DNA of 64,000 nt, from assembly GCA_038501625.1 (NCBI GenBank), contig JAZAYU010000006.1, positions 12,712,638 to 12,776,637 of the forward strand, in the 5' to 3' direction. Shown one piece after another: positions 10,995 through 22,324 of this stretch. Position numbers and translations under genes: made by a program. The stretch comes from Corbicula japonica. Taxonomy: Eukaryota > Mollusca > Bivalvia > Venerida > Cyrenidae. Position 1 is the stretch's first letter. Each line of letters starts with the position of its first letter. Under the pieces are notes generated by a model that was given only the letters and a program-made list of their open reading frames with translations, was not told where the DNA came from and searched no databases.

Positions 10995-11038
10995 TCGGTG
11001 ATAAATGGCGCCCCACGTTGGGCGCCATTTATCACCGA
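10995..11038. repeat. Perfect 19-bp hairpin containing a tRNA-Lys 3' end match
   Basis: Arms 10995-11013 and 11020-11038 are perfectly complementary with a six-base loop. Within it, 11010-11027 reads GCCCCACGTTGGGCGCCA, the 3' 18 bases of animal tRNA-Lys(CTT) including CCA. On the minus strand this is a full-length primer-binding site, preceded by GGTGATAAA. The mirror arm repeats the start of the same primer site on the plus strand, so two LTR-primer-site junctions appear to be fused head to head. Confidence 0.75.
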
Positions 11039-12505
11039 CCCCTTGTTTCTGTGGGTCCTGGGAGGTTTGGGTGATTATTATTTTAATGTGTTCGTTAAAA
11101 CTCCAGACAGAATATAGAAGTTTATTCACATAATCATGTAAACGTGGAACATGAACATCAATAATGTATCATGAGTGTAGTGTCTTATCTGAAAAACAAT
11201 AATACAACATATTAAGTTATGATATAAATATAGCGATTACAAATATTTAAGTTTCTATTTGACAGTTGACACATGTCACAATACGTAAACAAACATGACC
11301 CGTGCATAAGGTGATAGAAATCATTGATGTAGAACATTACAATAATTTATACAGGTAAAAGGTAAAATTGTTTACATATTAACTTAAATTCTATAAAGAC
11401 TTAGTATCGCTATGACATAAAACAATGAAATAAAAATGTATTTACCTGAAAAAGTATTTAACTTTCCAGAAAACAATCATTTGCTATTTACATAAAAACC
11501 AGCGGCTACCTTATTTCAAATGTTTTTAAATGCAGTGATTGGTTGTTAGTTATCACGTGCCGAGGTAAAGAAAAGAAATAAAAGAAGTTGTTTCCCTTAG
11601 ACTATATTGAAAAGGCTGAGTAAAAAAATGGGAGTATGGAACGCCAAAAATAACAAAAGGTAAGTAATTTGGGAAAAATAAAAACAAACGAAGAAATTCA
11701 CTTTGAGGTTTTAATATATTTATTTAACCCTATGACATTCAGTCACCCCTAGTATATATATATACTTCCTGCTTAGGCGTTGGCGTTCTCTGTGATGTGC
11801 AGGATATATGTTCTCAAAATACTATTATATTCTGATTCCTCTAGTTTTTATCGTTTAGGGCAAACCCATTTTTAATTTGGGGACCATACGCCGATCATGG
11901 GATTGTGTTAATCTTCGCATAATATCGCATTTAAGGCCCCATGTTCACCGCCATAGGCAAACCATCGTTTGAGATGAATCAATTTGTACACATTACTTGT
12001 GTAAATATTGAGTTGCGCTCATCCCGTGGCTAGACGGCGTGGGCAGTAATGTCCATTTTCATTAATCCCGCGAATAGGCCCAATCAAATAGAGCCTGCAA
12101 AATTCTTCATAATGTCATTTTCGGTGGCTTTTAAAGTTTCCTTTGTCATCTATTTTAAAAATCCTTTTCATTATTTAAATAAGAGTGGTGTCGTTTGTGT
12201 CGTGTGGGAGTGCTTTTTTATGAACAGGTTCGATAAATCTAAACCTGCAATATTTTGGTTTATTGGTCTAGTTGGTGGCTTTCAAAGTTCCTTTTTCAAA
12301 AATACAATAGAAAGAAGCATTAAATTTGTTTTAAAAGATCAAACAAGTGCATAAGAATAATGGACAATTATTATAGGGTTTGACAGTTGCGTTTGGTATT
12401 TTATTTACTTGACAATTAGAGATTAAACATTAAAAATAAACGACTGCAACTGCTGTTATCTGAAAAGGTCATAACATAAAATATAGTGGATAGATGAGCT
12501 TGGTC
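11039..12505. other. Intergenic stretch, AT-rich
   Basis: No supported gene. The first part (11039 to about 11150) could be LTR sequence of the minus-strand element whose primer site is at 11010-11027, but no second LTR is present to confirm it. A short TA dinucleotide run lies near 11754. Open frames here have no domain. Confidence 0.4.
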
Positions 12506-12715
12506 TTTTACTCCATGGAATATGGCAGTCTTTCCGTGAGCGAACAGTGTAGATCCAGATCAGCCGGTACAGGATCTGGACTGGTAGCTTTTGATTCATT
12601 ATGTTATTCCTGGCCAAGAAGAAACCAATGTAGAATTAGATCCAAATCGCTGATCTGGATCTACAGTGGTCGTACATGTGTTAAAATGCGTAGATATATA
12701 ATAAAGCGTTAAAAT
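12505..12715. mobile_element. TTAA foldback MITE, copy a
   Basis: Diverged copy starting TTTTACTCCATGG and ending near AAAGCGTTAAAA. It carries AGTGTAGATCCAGATCAGC and, in mirror image, GCTGATCTGGATCTACAGT, separated by the TGATTCATTATGTTATTCCTG spacer. It is the only copy of the family found outside the RNF8 gene. Confidence 0.75.
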
Positions 12716-14265
12716 GATCTAATCAACTTAACACACATCAACTTAACGAAACACTTACGTAAAACAAGGTTTGTGAGGTTTGCTCATTTTTTCAAATCAC
12801 AGTCATCTGTTATGACTGTGAGTTATCATTAAATACCATTATTGAAGAAACGAAAGCAAAACTGTCCTGTCTAGACTTGCGTTTATGAATGTATTCCAAT
12901 CATCGCACGAATTTCGTGGGACAATTCTTGAAATCAATATAGATGCAACCAACATAGACACTCGGCTAATCAAGATAAACATCTGTTACCCCAAAATCAA
13001 TGTTCTCCTTTATACATGAATTTCGTTTATTTACTTATCAAAGTAGTGCCATATTGAATATATTGTATTTGCTGTTAATTTGATTACGTTACTTAACCAA
13101 ATATAGCATTTCTGTATCTCTATGTGTCCATATAATCTATCAAAATATCATAATATGTTGCAGCATTTAAGGAACTAAGTCGCTGACAGGATTAGAGATA
13201 ACTGTTATTTATTTAAAAAACACACATTCACAATACAACTAACCTTGAGTGGCTTTAGGTCTCTTCATCAAAATATAATTGTCATTCTTTTCGCCCAAAA
13301 CGCAAAATTTTCAAGTTCTTATATTGATCCGTATTGTTTTATTTTGACATTAACAAAATAAAACGCCTCGGCACCGTAAACGACAAACCATACTGCCTCT
13401 AGTATTTAAACAAGGTTTCAGGATGTTATAACCTCACATTTGCTCCGTCATGTTCTCTATTAAACAAAAAGGTATAGGTGCCATAGTGAATTATTAATTA
13501 AACCCGATGCATTTACTCACAAAACTGTCAGCCAAAGCACAAAAATCATTTAGTAGATAATAGCAGTTCAGATGAAAAGACAGTGGCGAGAAGTCGCCAT
13601 TTCAGCCAATCAGATGCTTGAGATTTGAGACTGGTCTCCAGCTTTAGTTTTGATATTGGGCCCAGGTACTAGATGAACTTTCTGAGACAAGGCTAATTAC
13701 TTGTAAATAGTCCACCGGATGTTCCAGACAATGGCCGACACTAAATAGTCCCATTTTTTTTTACTTTTGGGGGCGTTAAATGGCTAGTATGGCCTGAAAG
13801 GAACATGTTTAGTAAATGAGATGCTTTTATTGACAGACTAATAGCAAATTTATGTTTGGAAATGCAGTATATGAAAAAGGCCCTGGTTTTAGGATGGCAT
13901 ATGTAAAACAGTTTTGAAGTTCATACAGAAGTGAAAAAAACAGACCATCGGTTTGAATGTGTCAAATCTCTGTTAATTGATACATGACCCCTACTTTTCT
14001 TGCTGGAAATTGGCAGTAGAAACACTTAGCTTCAAAAGCATGTAAGTTAGCCCTTATTCAAATAGTACCAGCTATGATTGCCAGCCTTTTGAAACATGTC
14101 ATGTTTACTACAGTTTATAGGGAAGTCTATTTACAGGTCTTACACCACAAGAGCACTTAGTAAGAACACAATGGACGCTGCACCGTACACCTGCTGAACA
14201 TTGTTCTATGTTAACTTGCGTGTGAACCAAAACATAAAACGTATAGTTTTACTAGTTTGTGCTTT
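12716..14265. other. Intergenic stretch with dispersed repeat fragments
   Basis: No supported gene. Positions 12880-13090 share blocks (AACATCTGTTACCC, CAAAATCAAT, TTTATACATG, TTTCGTTTA) with 21725-21850 beside the Harbinger element, so a diverged dispersed repeat is likely. A half copy of the second foldback family lies at 13594-13663. Confidence 0.45.
13594..13663. repeat. Second foldback family, half copy
   Basis: GTCGCCATTTCAGCCAATC, then CAGATGCTTGAGATTTGAG, then ACTGGTCTCCAG, ending TTGGGCCCA. It matches one arm of the complete copies at 37789-37935 and 54629-54780. Confidence 0.7.
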
Positions 14266-14771
14266 TTAAGGGCTTACCACACTCCTCCCCACTTTGTTCA
14301 TCGATAAAAAGAAAATTATCAAAATCTCAATAACGGCAAAATGCCGTTCAATGAAACTTTGCACATATGAATGTTACTCATGTATCTTTATTTGCATAAA
14401 GTAAGACACGTTAGAAAAGTAAAGAAAAAAGTTAAACCTAAAAATTAGTTCAGATTCTATTTACATAAATTCACAAAAACTAAACAATACTAAACATAAT
14501 TTTAAATTCCCACATGAGTGTTATGATACTGACAAGAAAATGTTGTGTTGTTTAGTTTTTGAGAATTTATGTAAATAGAAGTTCAGGGAATTTTAAGATC
14601 TCGCTATTTTTCTTTAATGTTCTAACGTGTGTTACCTTATGTAAAATGACGATACATTTGTCACACTCATTTGTGCAAAGTTTCATTGATTGGCATTTTG
14701 CCGCTATTGAGATTTTGATAATTATCTTTTTATCGGTGAACAAACTTGGGAGGAGTGTGGTAAGCCCTTAA
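14266..14771. mobile_element. Foldback element with TTAA flanks, about 500 bp
   Basis: TTAA at 14266-14269 is followed by GGGCTTACCACACTCCTCCC, and the mirror image runs up to TTAA at 14768-14771. The inverted similarity continues inward for more than 200 bp on each side (ATCGATAAAAAG, TTTGCACA, TTCTATTTACATAAATTC and their complements), leaving a short centre. No coding sequence. TTAA flanks suggest mobilisation by a piggyBac-type transposase. Confidence 0.75.
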
Positions 14772-17503
14772 ATGGGATGTTCCTTTTTCGCTTTTGAACT
14801 GTGCATCCGCTAGACATGAATCTATGTTACTTATGTCCGGTTGCTTACTACAAATACGGATATCATATTGGCAATAACTTAGCTGTGTGGCGTGCAGCAG
14901 TAAGAAATTTACAAGGTACCTTGCTGCGAGTTGTTAGTTACGATTCATCGGAATCAAAAAAGAAGTACTGATTTTGAACATTACTACCTCGAAGGAGAAG
15001 TCGTAGTCAGAAATAAGAAACCTAGGCATATATCAGAATGATAAATAAGCTAGATAAAAATAAAGATATTACGAACAAAAATATAAAATCTCTGAAATTT
15101 GTTCACATGGAAATTAAATTATTGGGTTAGTGATGGCCAAGTTTTGGTAAATTAATAGGCTTACAACTGGATAAATTTCGGTTAGCGACAAAAAGAGTTT
15201 TGCAAACACAAAGACGCTACTTTCTTTTTGGCATTGTTATTTTGTGGTGGAATAGCTAATAATCAAAGCAATAGAGGTACACACGAACCAATTCATACTT
15301 TTATATGGAATATTATAACAGTATGCATTCTGTAGGTTCGTATTTTTCGAGTTGGGTATGTAAACAATATCGCGCGAGACATACGCAACGAGAAAGAATA
15401 CGAACCTACAGAAGGGCTGTTTCAAAAAAAATGGCTGGAAAAGTGAAAAAATAGTGAAAAATTAAAGTTCATTAAAATTCCAAACTTCTTATTCTGTATT
15501 TTGTGCTTATTGAAACTGAGTAAAGAACTGAAAAGATTTTTGGAATCGGTCAACTGGTTGCTGAGATATTGTCATTTGAAAAATTGCAAGTGAAGTGAAA
15601 AAATGTAAAGAATTTATGTTCAAAAAAAGTCCAGACTGGTTGGTCCATATGTTTGTACACTCTTTATTGTGATCAAAATCAATCAAGTTATACTCATATG
15701 TGGCAGAATAAAATTTTTATGGAGCTTTATTGACCAATATTTAAAAAAAATCATAGAATTTTAATTTATGTGCTTAAAATACAAGTATTACTGTTTTTTA
15801 TTATTTAAATGTGCATTTCTGTTAAAAAACATATTGAAGCATCAAATATAATTGCTTTAGAACTTGTGGTATAGCATAAAGATAAAAAATTCATATTGTT
15901 AAGAAAGTGTGTCACACTCCTGACAACCACATAATTGCAGTGTACTCAAACATGTTACACTAAGGCCATTCCTGTTTGTCACAATTTAACAAAACATGAC
16001 ATAAACTTCTAGGAAAAAACATGCTCTTGTTTTCATGTAAAGGATATGTTAACAAATATTGCAATATGTGCATAATGTCACACTCCTGACAAATTTAGCT
16101 GACTTTTTCTGAAGGGAGCTGCAGACAAATATAATTTCAATAGAGGTGATAATATTATATTTATTGCATCTAGAAACATAATACTTAATGATACACAAAC
16201 ATTTCTTATGTACTATAGTATTAATCTTTAAAGTCCTATAAATTTATAAAGCAATCATGTATTGATTTTCTTGAGGTATTTTCTAATCTACCACGCTTGA
16301 CTTAATAGCATAAATTTTGATAACTTTAAGTATATCATGCTTAATTTTATCATTATTTGATGCCTAATAAATGCACCTTTTACTAAAACAACACTAAAAC
16401 TTGTCTTTACTCAAGCTTTTTGTAAAATAATGGTCTGAACAAATGTGATTTTGAAAAGTGTCACACTTTTTTGTCACACTCCTGACATTTTTTGCCCATT
16501 ATTTTAGAATATTTTTTAAACGGATGGTGATATTTTGATAAAACTTCACAAATCTTTAAAGGGCATGATGAGACACCTCTGCCAAGTTGGAAAATGGAAG
16601 TAACTGTTTGCTGTACATTTTAATAACAGGAAAACCCAAACCAGCCTTTTTTTTAAATAGCCCAGAATGCATACTGTCATAATGTTCCTTTTATTATATA
16701 CCCTTCTCGCTCAAAACAAATTTAAATAAACTAAACAACAAAATTTTAGTCAAAAACGTGGTATACATAATAGCAGAAATAAAAATAGTAACGCGATAGT
16801 AAATTTATGAATGGCGTAGACAATTTGTGAATGGCGTAAAAATACCGTAACGTTTGTAAAACTGCGACTGAAATTTCCTTTTTTGGAGTTCGTTATGTGC
16901 CGGAAAATTACGACAACCTACCGTGACGTTGTATATGACGTCACATATAACACGGAAAGCTGGGCATTGTTCGATACGGAATTTCTAATCTGAAGAGTTG
17001 TATCAATTTTGCGGATTAACGATGCACTATGCTAAAATCATTCATGGGTATATGAAAAAAGATACAACTAAGATCTCAGATTTCGCTTTCAACCGATTTT
17101 AATGAAAGAATAGAGTTTAAAACCAACATGATTGGTTGTGTAATCCGAAACAATGTGCTACAGAATCAATAATAGTCTACGACACTGAATTAAAGCAAGG
17201 GGCTTAAACCGACTAAGTATATAAGTTTTAAAAAGTGTCATGATAATAGTGCAGAATATGTTCAATTTAGTGTTCGGTTGGCAGGCAATCTAATTTATAT
17301 CAGAATTCGTCTTATTACTATTATATAAAACTACTCTCGCATTCCCATTTAAAGTTTTAAAACTGTTTTAATGTTACGCAAGTTTGTCCACAATTTATTT
17401 CGTTTTAAAGTAAGTCAACGGTGAAATATAATGATCAAATGTATACATTCAACCATGGCTTTGTATGTCAAGGCAATATTGGTTGCATAGTACTTCTATA
17501 TGT
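14772..17503. other. AT-rich intergenic stretch
   Basis: No supported gene. It contains an imperfect 82-bp palindrome at 15331-15412 and three occurrences of GTCACACTCCTGACA (near 15912, 16078 and 16474). A CRE-containing near-palindrome, TATATGACGTCACATATA, lies near 16934. A minus-strand AATAAA at 17394-17399 is well placed as the polyadenylation signal of the exon at 17504-17877. Confidence 0.45.
15331..15412. repeat. Imperfect 82-bp palindrome
   Basis: TGTAGGTTCGTATT at the left pairs with AATACGAACCTACA at the right, with further pairing inward (CGAG-TTG-GTATGT against ACATAC-GCAA-CGAG) around AATATCGCGC. It could be a very short foldback element. Confidence 0.6.
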
Positions 17504-17877
17504 TTAGGGTCTAAATATAGCCCATCTAATATAGAAATATGTAATAATACTGAGCATTAAGCAATTGACAGCCAATTTATTGGCAGCACTTGGCGGCAGA
17601 CATCGTTTATATATAAAGCCATCTTCCTCTCTACACACGTGAGTGACGTCACAACATTCATTCTGGACTGAACACACACCCCAAAAAGGGGAGCAGCAAT
17701 TATAAAATTCTCCACATGCTAGATCGTCATCACATTGGTAATCGAAAAAGCACGGGAAATGCATTGGTGAGCTGGCACATCGCGGATCTGTTCCCTCGTG
17801 CTTCGTGATGCAACGTTGACTGCAACACTCATCATCGGCTGAGCAGTCTTCATTGGACCATTTACACATCACTCCGT
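17504..17877 (-). CDS. Cysteine-rich secreted-type protein, likely terminal exon
   Basis: The minus strand has a good acceptor (TTTCTTTCTTTTAG) ending at 17878, then an open frame to a stop at 17504. The frame starts in a split codon (two bases from this exon), so signal-peptide exons should lie to the right. About 124 residues include 16 cysteines in a spaced pattern with three CC pairs (ECC, NCC, ECC), followed by a hydrophobic C-terminal stretch near the last 22 residues that could be a membrane or GPI-anchor segment. The cysteine spacing resembles small disulfide folds such as colipase/Dickkopf-like or knottin-type domains, but I do not recognise the family. A minus-strand AATAAA lies about 105 bp downstream. 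Confidence 0.6.
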
Positions 17878-18929
17878 CTAAAAGAAAGAAATGACATTTG
17901 TTTGAAACTAAGTAATTTAGGTAAACTTTATGTAAACGTAAGTTTCTTAGTTGCAGATCTACGTTGATATGAACGCATCAAAGCTTTTAGTTAGTAATAA
18001 ATTCACAATGTAATATATGCACACGTATAAAAATAAACACAATAGCCCTTCTTAGAGTGTTATACTTAAAATTATGTTGTTCATTATATTTGGCATGTTT
18101 GAACCTGATTCTAATAAAAGATATGTTCTGTTCAGAAATTGCTTAATTTCTTAAGTCTATTCGTTCTTTGTTAGTACGGCATATCTATATGAAATAAATC
18201 GTTTTGCTCATTCATCAGACACAAATAATTCTCTATAATAAATGTACTCGTTTTATAAATACGGTTATTATTATTACCCTTCTTCATTTTATTCTGATTG
18301 AGATTTATATTAGATTTTAGATGAAACTCGTTAAACACAGTTTAGGTTAAATTTTATTTCTGTGTTATTGGTATGTCAGTTGTATTAGCATTCCAGTATT
18401 TCGTTTATTTACAGTATTTACATTCCAGTATTTCAGTCCCTTAATGACACTGACGATGCAATATATTGTTTTGCATATGCATTGTGTCTTTAGCTTTTGG
18501 GTTTGGACTTTATTGAATCTGATACATGCAGTTGTGCATGTTTTCCCCAAGATTGTTTACTGATTGCTTTCTCATGTCAAACCAAAGTTACGTTTCACAA
18601 ATGGACTTTAAGCATTCGAATCGATATTGATCAACAAGAGCTTATCCGCCAACTGAATATTTCCAAATCTGATTTCAGACATGAAAAATTTCCCAGATAA
18701 TAACAAAAGTGTCCTGCTGTAATTTTGTTCAAATTACAAGCATGTTATGGAACATCAGAAAAAAATCAGCTTTTTATATCAGTTCTAGATAAAAACAAAT
18801 ACATATACTCTTAATCGTCTGACAGATATCTAATTGTTTTAATTAAATCTCAAAGGACTTTTGAACAAAAAACAACTGCAGAAAAACAAAGGTGAATGGT
18901 TTGGTTAGGGTTTATGTGACCAACACAAT
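17878..18929. other. Intron or intergenic sequence right of the cysteine-rich exon
   Basis: If the 17504-17877 exon has upstream exons they should be here or further right on the minus strand. I searched for a short exon encoding a signal peptide with a matching donor phase and found none I can support. AT-rich, no clear repeat. Confidence 0.35.
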
Positions 18930-19727
18930 GTGTACTTGTTTGTTCATATGAGAACCTATTGGGCCATGTATGAGGTTGGTGCATCCTCCTCGAACCTGCT
19001 TTAACCCCCAGTGGCAAATTGGTTGGACATAGACCGTTCCAAGACGGTAACCCCAGTGGTTCTCTCGATTCAAGCTCTCTTGTCCTCTCTTCTTTTCGGT
19101 TGGGTGAGAAGCTGTTTTTTACTGGTTGTGGCCATTTCTGATAAGCATATTTTTTCCAGTCAGTATAAGTGTTTTCTGTAGGGACATTTTCGCTATTAAA
19201 TAAACTTATTTAACATCTGTAACTTTTATTTAAATATTCGAAGTATTCTTAAACATCTGTCGTAATTAAAAGATAATTAAATAAATCAAATCAACGAGAC
19301 GAGATAAGGTTTTGCAAAGTTAAAAGCTTTGTTGGAATACTGCGATAGCGATTGAAGAGCATTACAAATAAATTAATAGAATTCATGTGACAGATAGCGA
19401 CAAGAGCATAAAGCAAAGCTTTAAAAGTTAATGTACAACTGATTATAAACAACAGTTACAAAGACTAGAAATAATCTGGTGCATTTATTATCTAACGATG
19501 CATACATCGCTTTTGATTACTAATGCACTTTCATTTTCAATTAAACGAGGTTTGTGTGTAAAAAAAAAGATAAATACACTCTTATTCGCATCACACAAAG
19601 AATCAAGTTCTTAATTGCTGAAAAAACATCGCGTTAAACAATTCGCCACTGGAGGTTGAAACAGCTGCTAGAGTTCACCAACCTCCCAACTGGTTCTCAT
19701 ATGAACAAACAACATCACAATGTATTA
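18930..19727. mobile_element. MITE-like element with long inverted ends
   Basis: TTGTTCATATGAGAACC at 18948-18964 is the exact inverse of 19692-19708. The similarity continues inward: GAGGTTGGTG and CCCAGTGGC on the left match CACCAACCTC and GCCACTGG on the right. Flanking words (ACAATGTG against its inverse) suggest the ends lie near 18930 and 19727. A copy of the dispersed 170-bp repeat lies inside at 19029-19155. No coding domain. Confidence 0.65.
19029..19155 (+). repeat. Dispersed short repeat, copy 2
   Basis: Head CCGTTCCAAGACGGTAACCC followed by GGTTCTC, TCCTCTCTTCTTTTCGG, a GAGAAGCTGT block and TGTGGCCATTTCTGATAAGCATA. Same block order as copies at 4918, 24400 and 27729. Confidence 0.6.
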
Positions 19728-20953
19728 CTGCATACGCTCCAACCCACTCATCAACTGGACAATGTTGCGTGCAAAAGCACAAACACTTATAAAACACAAG
19801 AAGCTTATGGCATTTTCTTACAAAATAGGTTGGTAGTCATTGACCTAACTGAAACAAGAGCACCTGCAGTCAAATCAACAAGAACACTATGGTAGTCATT
19901 AAAGAAACAAATAAAGCTTCTACGTTCTTTTACAAGATGTGCCTAGAAACCTTCATAAACTCCTTCAATCCTGCTACCGTTATGCAAACAAATGGGTTTA
20001 ATTTATAAACAAAGTTTCCATTAAACACTGGCTGAGAAATGCCTTGTTGCAGTAGTGACTGGCAACTGCAGCTGTATTTTTTCATTAAATCTGGGTATCG
20101 GCGATAAAACTTGCAAAAGGGTTTCCTTAATTTGCGGTACCCCTGTTTTAAAAGTTTATATGTTATGTTTAGATTATGTTTATTAAGACCTTTGACATTG
20201 TTACAAGGTCTCCAAAACCGAACAAGCTGTGAAATTTAAACCCAATAAGATAGCATGCAATAAGCGAAATTCCATCAGATCAGGTAGTATAAAATATAGT
20301 TTTTTCGGACGTTAATCTGCACATAACATCGTGTTCATACCACTTTTATTAACTATTGTGTGGGTTTTCTTTTTGACTTCTATCTAACATATCTGTTACA
20401 GATTTTAGCAAATGCGTCGATATGTTCATTGCATAATAATGCAAAGTAGGTAAAACATCAGAGTGTTACCAACTGGATATGTGCTAATGTTTCTTTGTTT
20501 AAAATTCTAGAGATACGTACGTGAAACAGAAAAAGCAATGGACATCATGATAACCTTGATGTAAAAATGTTGTTTACTCAAAAACATTCTGTGCGTCTAC
20601 TTCATGTAACCTCCATCTCCTGTTGGTTATAGAGATGAAGTGAAGGCTGTAAAAATACATTTAAGTTTTTAAACATATGAAATCACAACAAATATGAACA
20701 TTTATTATGGAAGTTTACTTTAACGGTAAAAGTTTTGTTCTAAATAGCTTCACATATTCACCTTATCGCAGTATTGAGCATTACGTTTAACAGAAATTAT
20801 ATCGTAAAGAGATTAAGCACTAGACTTTCAGGACTGATGAAGTGTTAGGCTGTTTAACATGGTCTATATCTTACTAGGCACATAATGCTTACCCAATATG
20901 TATTTCACTGACAAAAGCGTATCTCATTTTAGTTTTGATCTTTCATATCATGT
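19728..20953. other. Intergenic stretch, nothing recognised
   Basis: AT-rich sequence without a supported gene, hairpin element or tandem array. Confidence 0.4.
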
Positions 20954-21640
20954 TTAAGGGCCGTCTACAGTCATCATTTCACGTTCACTGATAAAAAAGG
21001 TCAATGACAGCTAAATTTTGTAAATAAAACTTTGCACAAAATGAATGTTGTTTATGTATCTTTATTTTGCATATGTTAAAACAAGATTGCAACGGTATAA
21101 CAAAAACCTAGATCTAAAAGTTCAATAAAATTCTATTTACATAAATTCTCAAAGATTGAACATCACAAAAAAAATCATTTTAAATGCCCACAAGAGTGAT
21201 ATGATACTGACGATAATATATTGTGTCCTTTTTACTTACATGTGTAAACAATATGAGATATTTGAAAAGTGTGTTTGACCTTAAATTCTTTGCTGGTTTC
21301 CTGGTCGCGTAAATATGTGATAAAACTTTATTACTCTCTTTATAACTGAAAGTTCTTTAGAAAGAAGACACCATATTGATGTCAGGATCAATATACTCAT
21401 TTGGGCATTTAAAAAATGTTTTGTGTTGGTTATTTTTTGTGAATTTATGTAAATAGAATTTTAGGGAATTCTAAGTCTATAGATATTTTTATCTACTAAC
21501 TTTTCTTAACCCGTGTAAAATGTTGATTAATAGCGATTATTTGTGCAAAGTTTTATTAAACTGAATTTTGCGTTGCAGAGATTTTAATATGTTTATTGTT
21601 TATCGATGACAGTGCCTTAACGACTAAAGACGGTCCTTAG
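20954..21640. mobile_element. Diverged relative of the 14266 TTAA foldback element
   Basis: Starts TTAAGGGCCGTCTACAGTC and ends in the near-inverse GACTAAAGACGGTCCTTAG. Internal words (TTTGCACAAA, TTCTATTTACATAAATTCTC, TATCGATGA, TTTATGTAAATAGAATTTTAG) match those of 14266-14771 in the same arm order. The right TTAA is mutated. About 690 bp, no coding sequence. Confidence 0.6.
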
Positions 21641-21879
21641 AGCAAATCTACTTAAGTTTTACCAGACTAATAACGGTAGTTAAATAGTGACTGGCGTATG
21701 TATTGAACTTGTGTCTATGAACATGTTTCATTCGTAGAACAATCAACGAAATCAATACAGCTGCAAACAACAAATCTAGCCAAACATCTGTTACCCAAAA
21801 ATCAATCTGGTCTTTTATACATGTATTTCGTTTACGTTGAGTTAATTACATTTACTGAAGGCCCGGTCACACAGAACTC

Positions 21880-22230
21880 CGCGTCTAAATCACGTACAAA
21901 AAGTCATGAAAATGTAGTGGACGTGGTCGTAAGTGGTAATTTTTGGTCAATTTTGGCTTGGCCGTGCTTTGAACGTGGTCTGGCTGTCAGCGGCTGTTCC
22001 ACTGCTGAAACACTGCCTAAGCACGGCTTACCGCTTCCAGCCACGTGTAAGGTTAAAAATAGGTTCGCGTGTGTTTAAACGTGGGAAAAAAAGCGGCAAG
22101 TTACCACGGCTAGCCGCGGCTTCATCGCGTCTGTAGTACTGCTGATCACGTGTTGAACACGGACGAAAAACGGGAAGTTCACTGCCATAGCACTGCCTAA
22201 TCACGGCTCGGCGTCGTCGGAAGCGCAGCT
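21880..22230. promoter_or_regulatory. Left subterminal repeat region of the Harbinger element
   Basis: Repeated CACGG/CCACGG/CACGTG words in both orientations (for example CACGGCTTACCGC, TACCACGGCTAGCCGCGGC, ATCACGTGTTGAACACGG, AATCACGGC). The mirror region at 23640-24090 has the same words. Such subterminal arrays are often transposase or Myb-protein binding sites; that role is inferred. Confidence 0.5.
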
Positions 22231-22324
22231 TGCCATGTATAAAAGCGGCCGCGCACGGCTGGTCTTCACAGTTTTACCGTCCAACACCTTCAGGCAAGTT
22301 CGTTCTTTTGTTTTTATTTTAATC

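Noticed and set aside
16921..16955. CRE-containing near-palindrome as a gene promoter
   Set aside because: The nearest gene (17504-17877) is on the minus strand and this site lies downstream of it; no other gene starts nearby.
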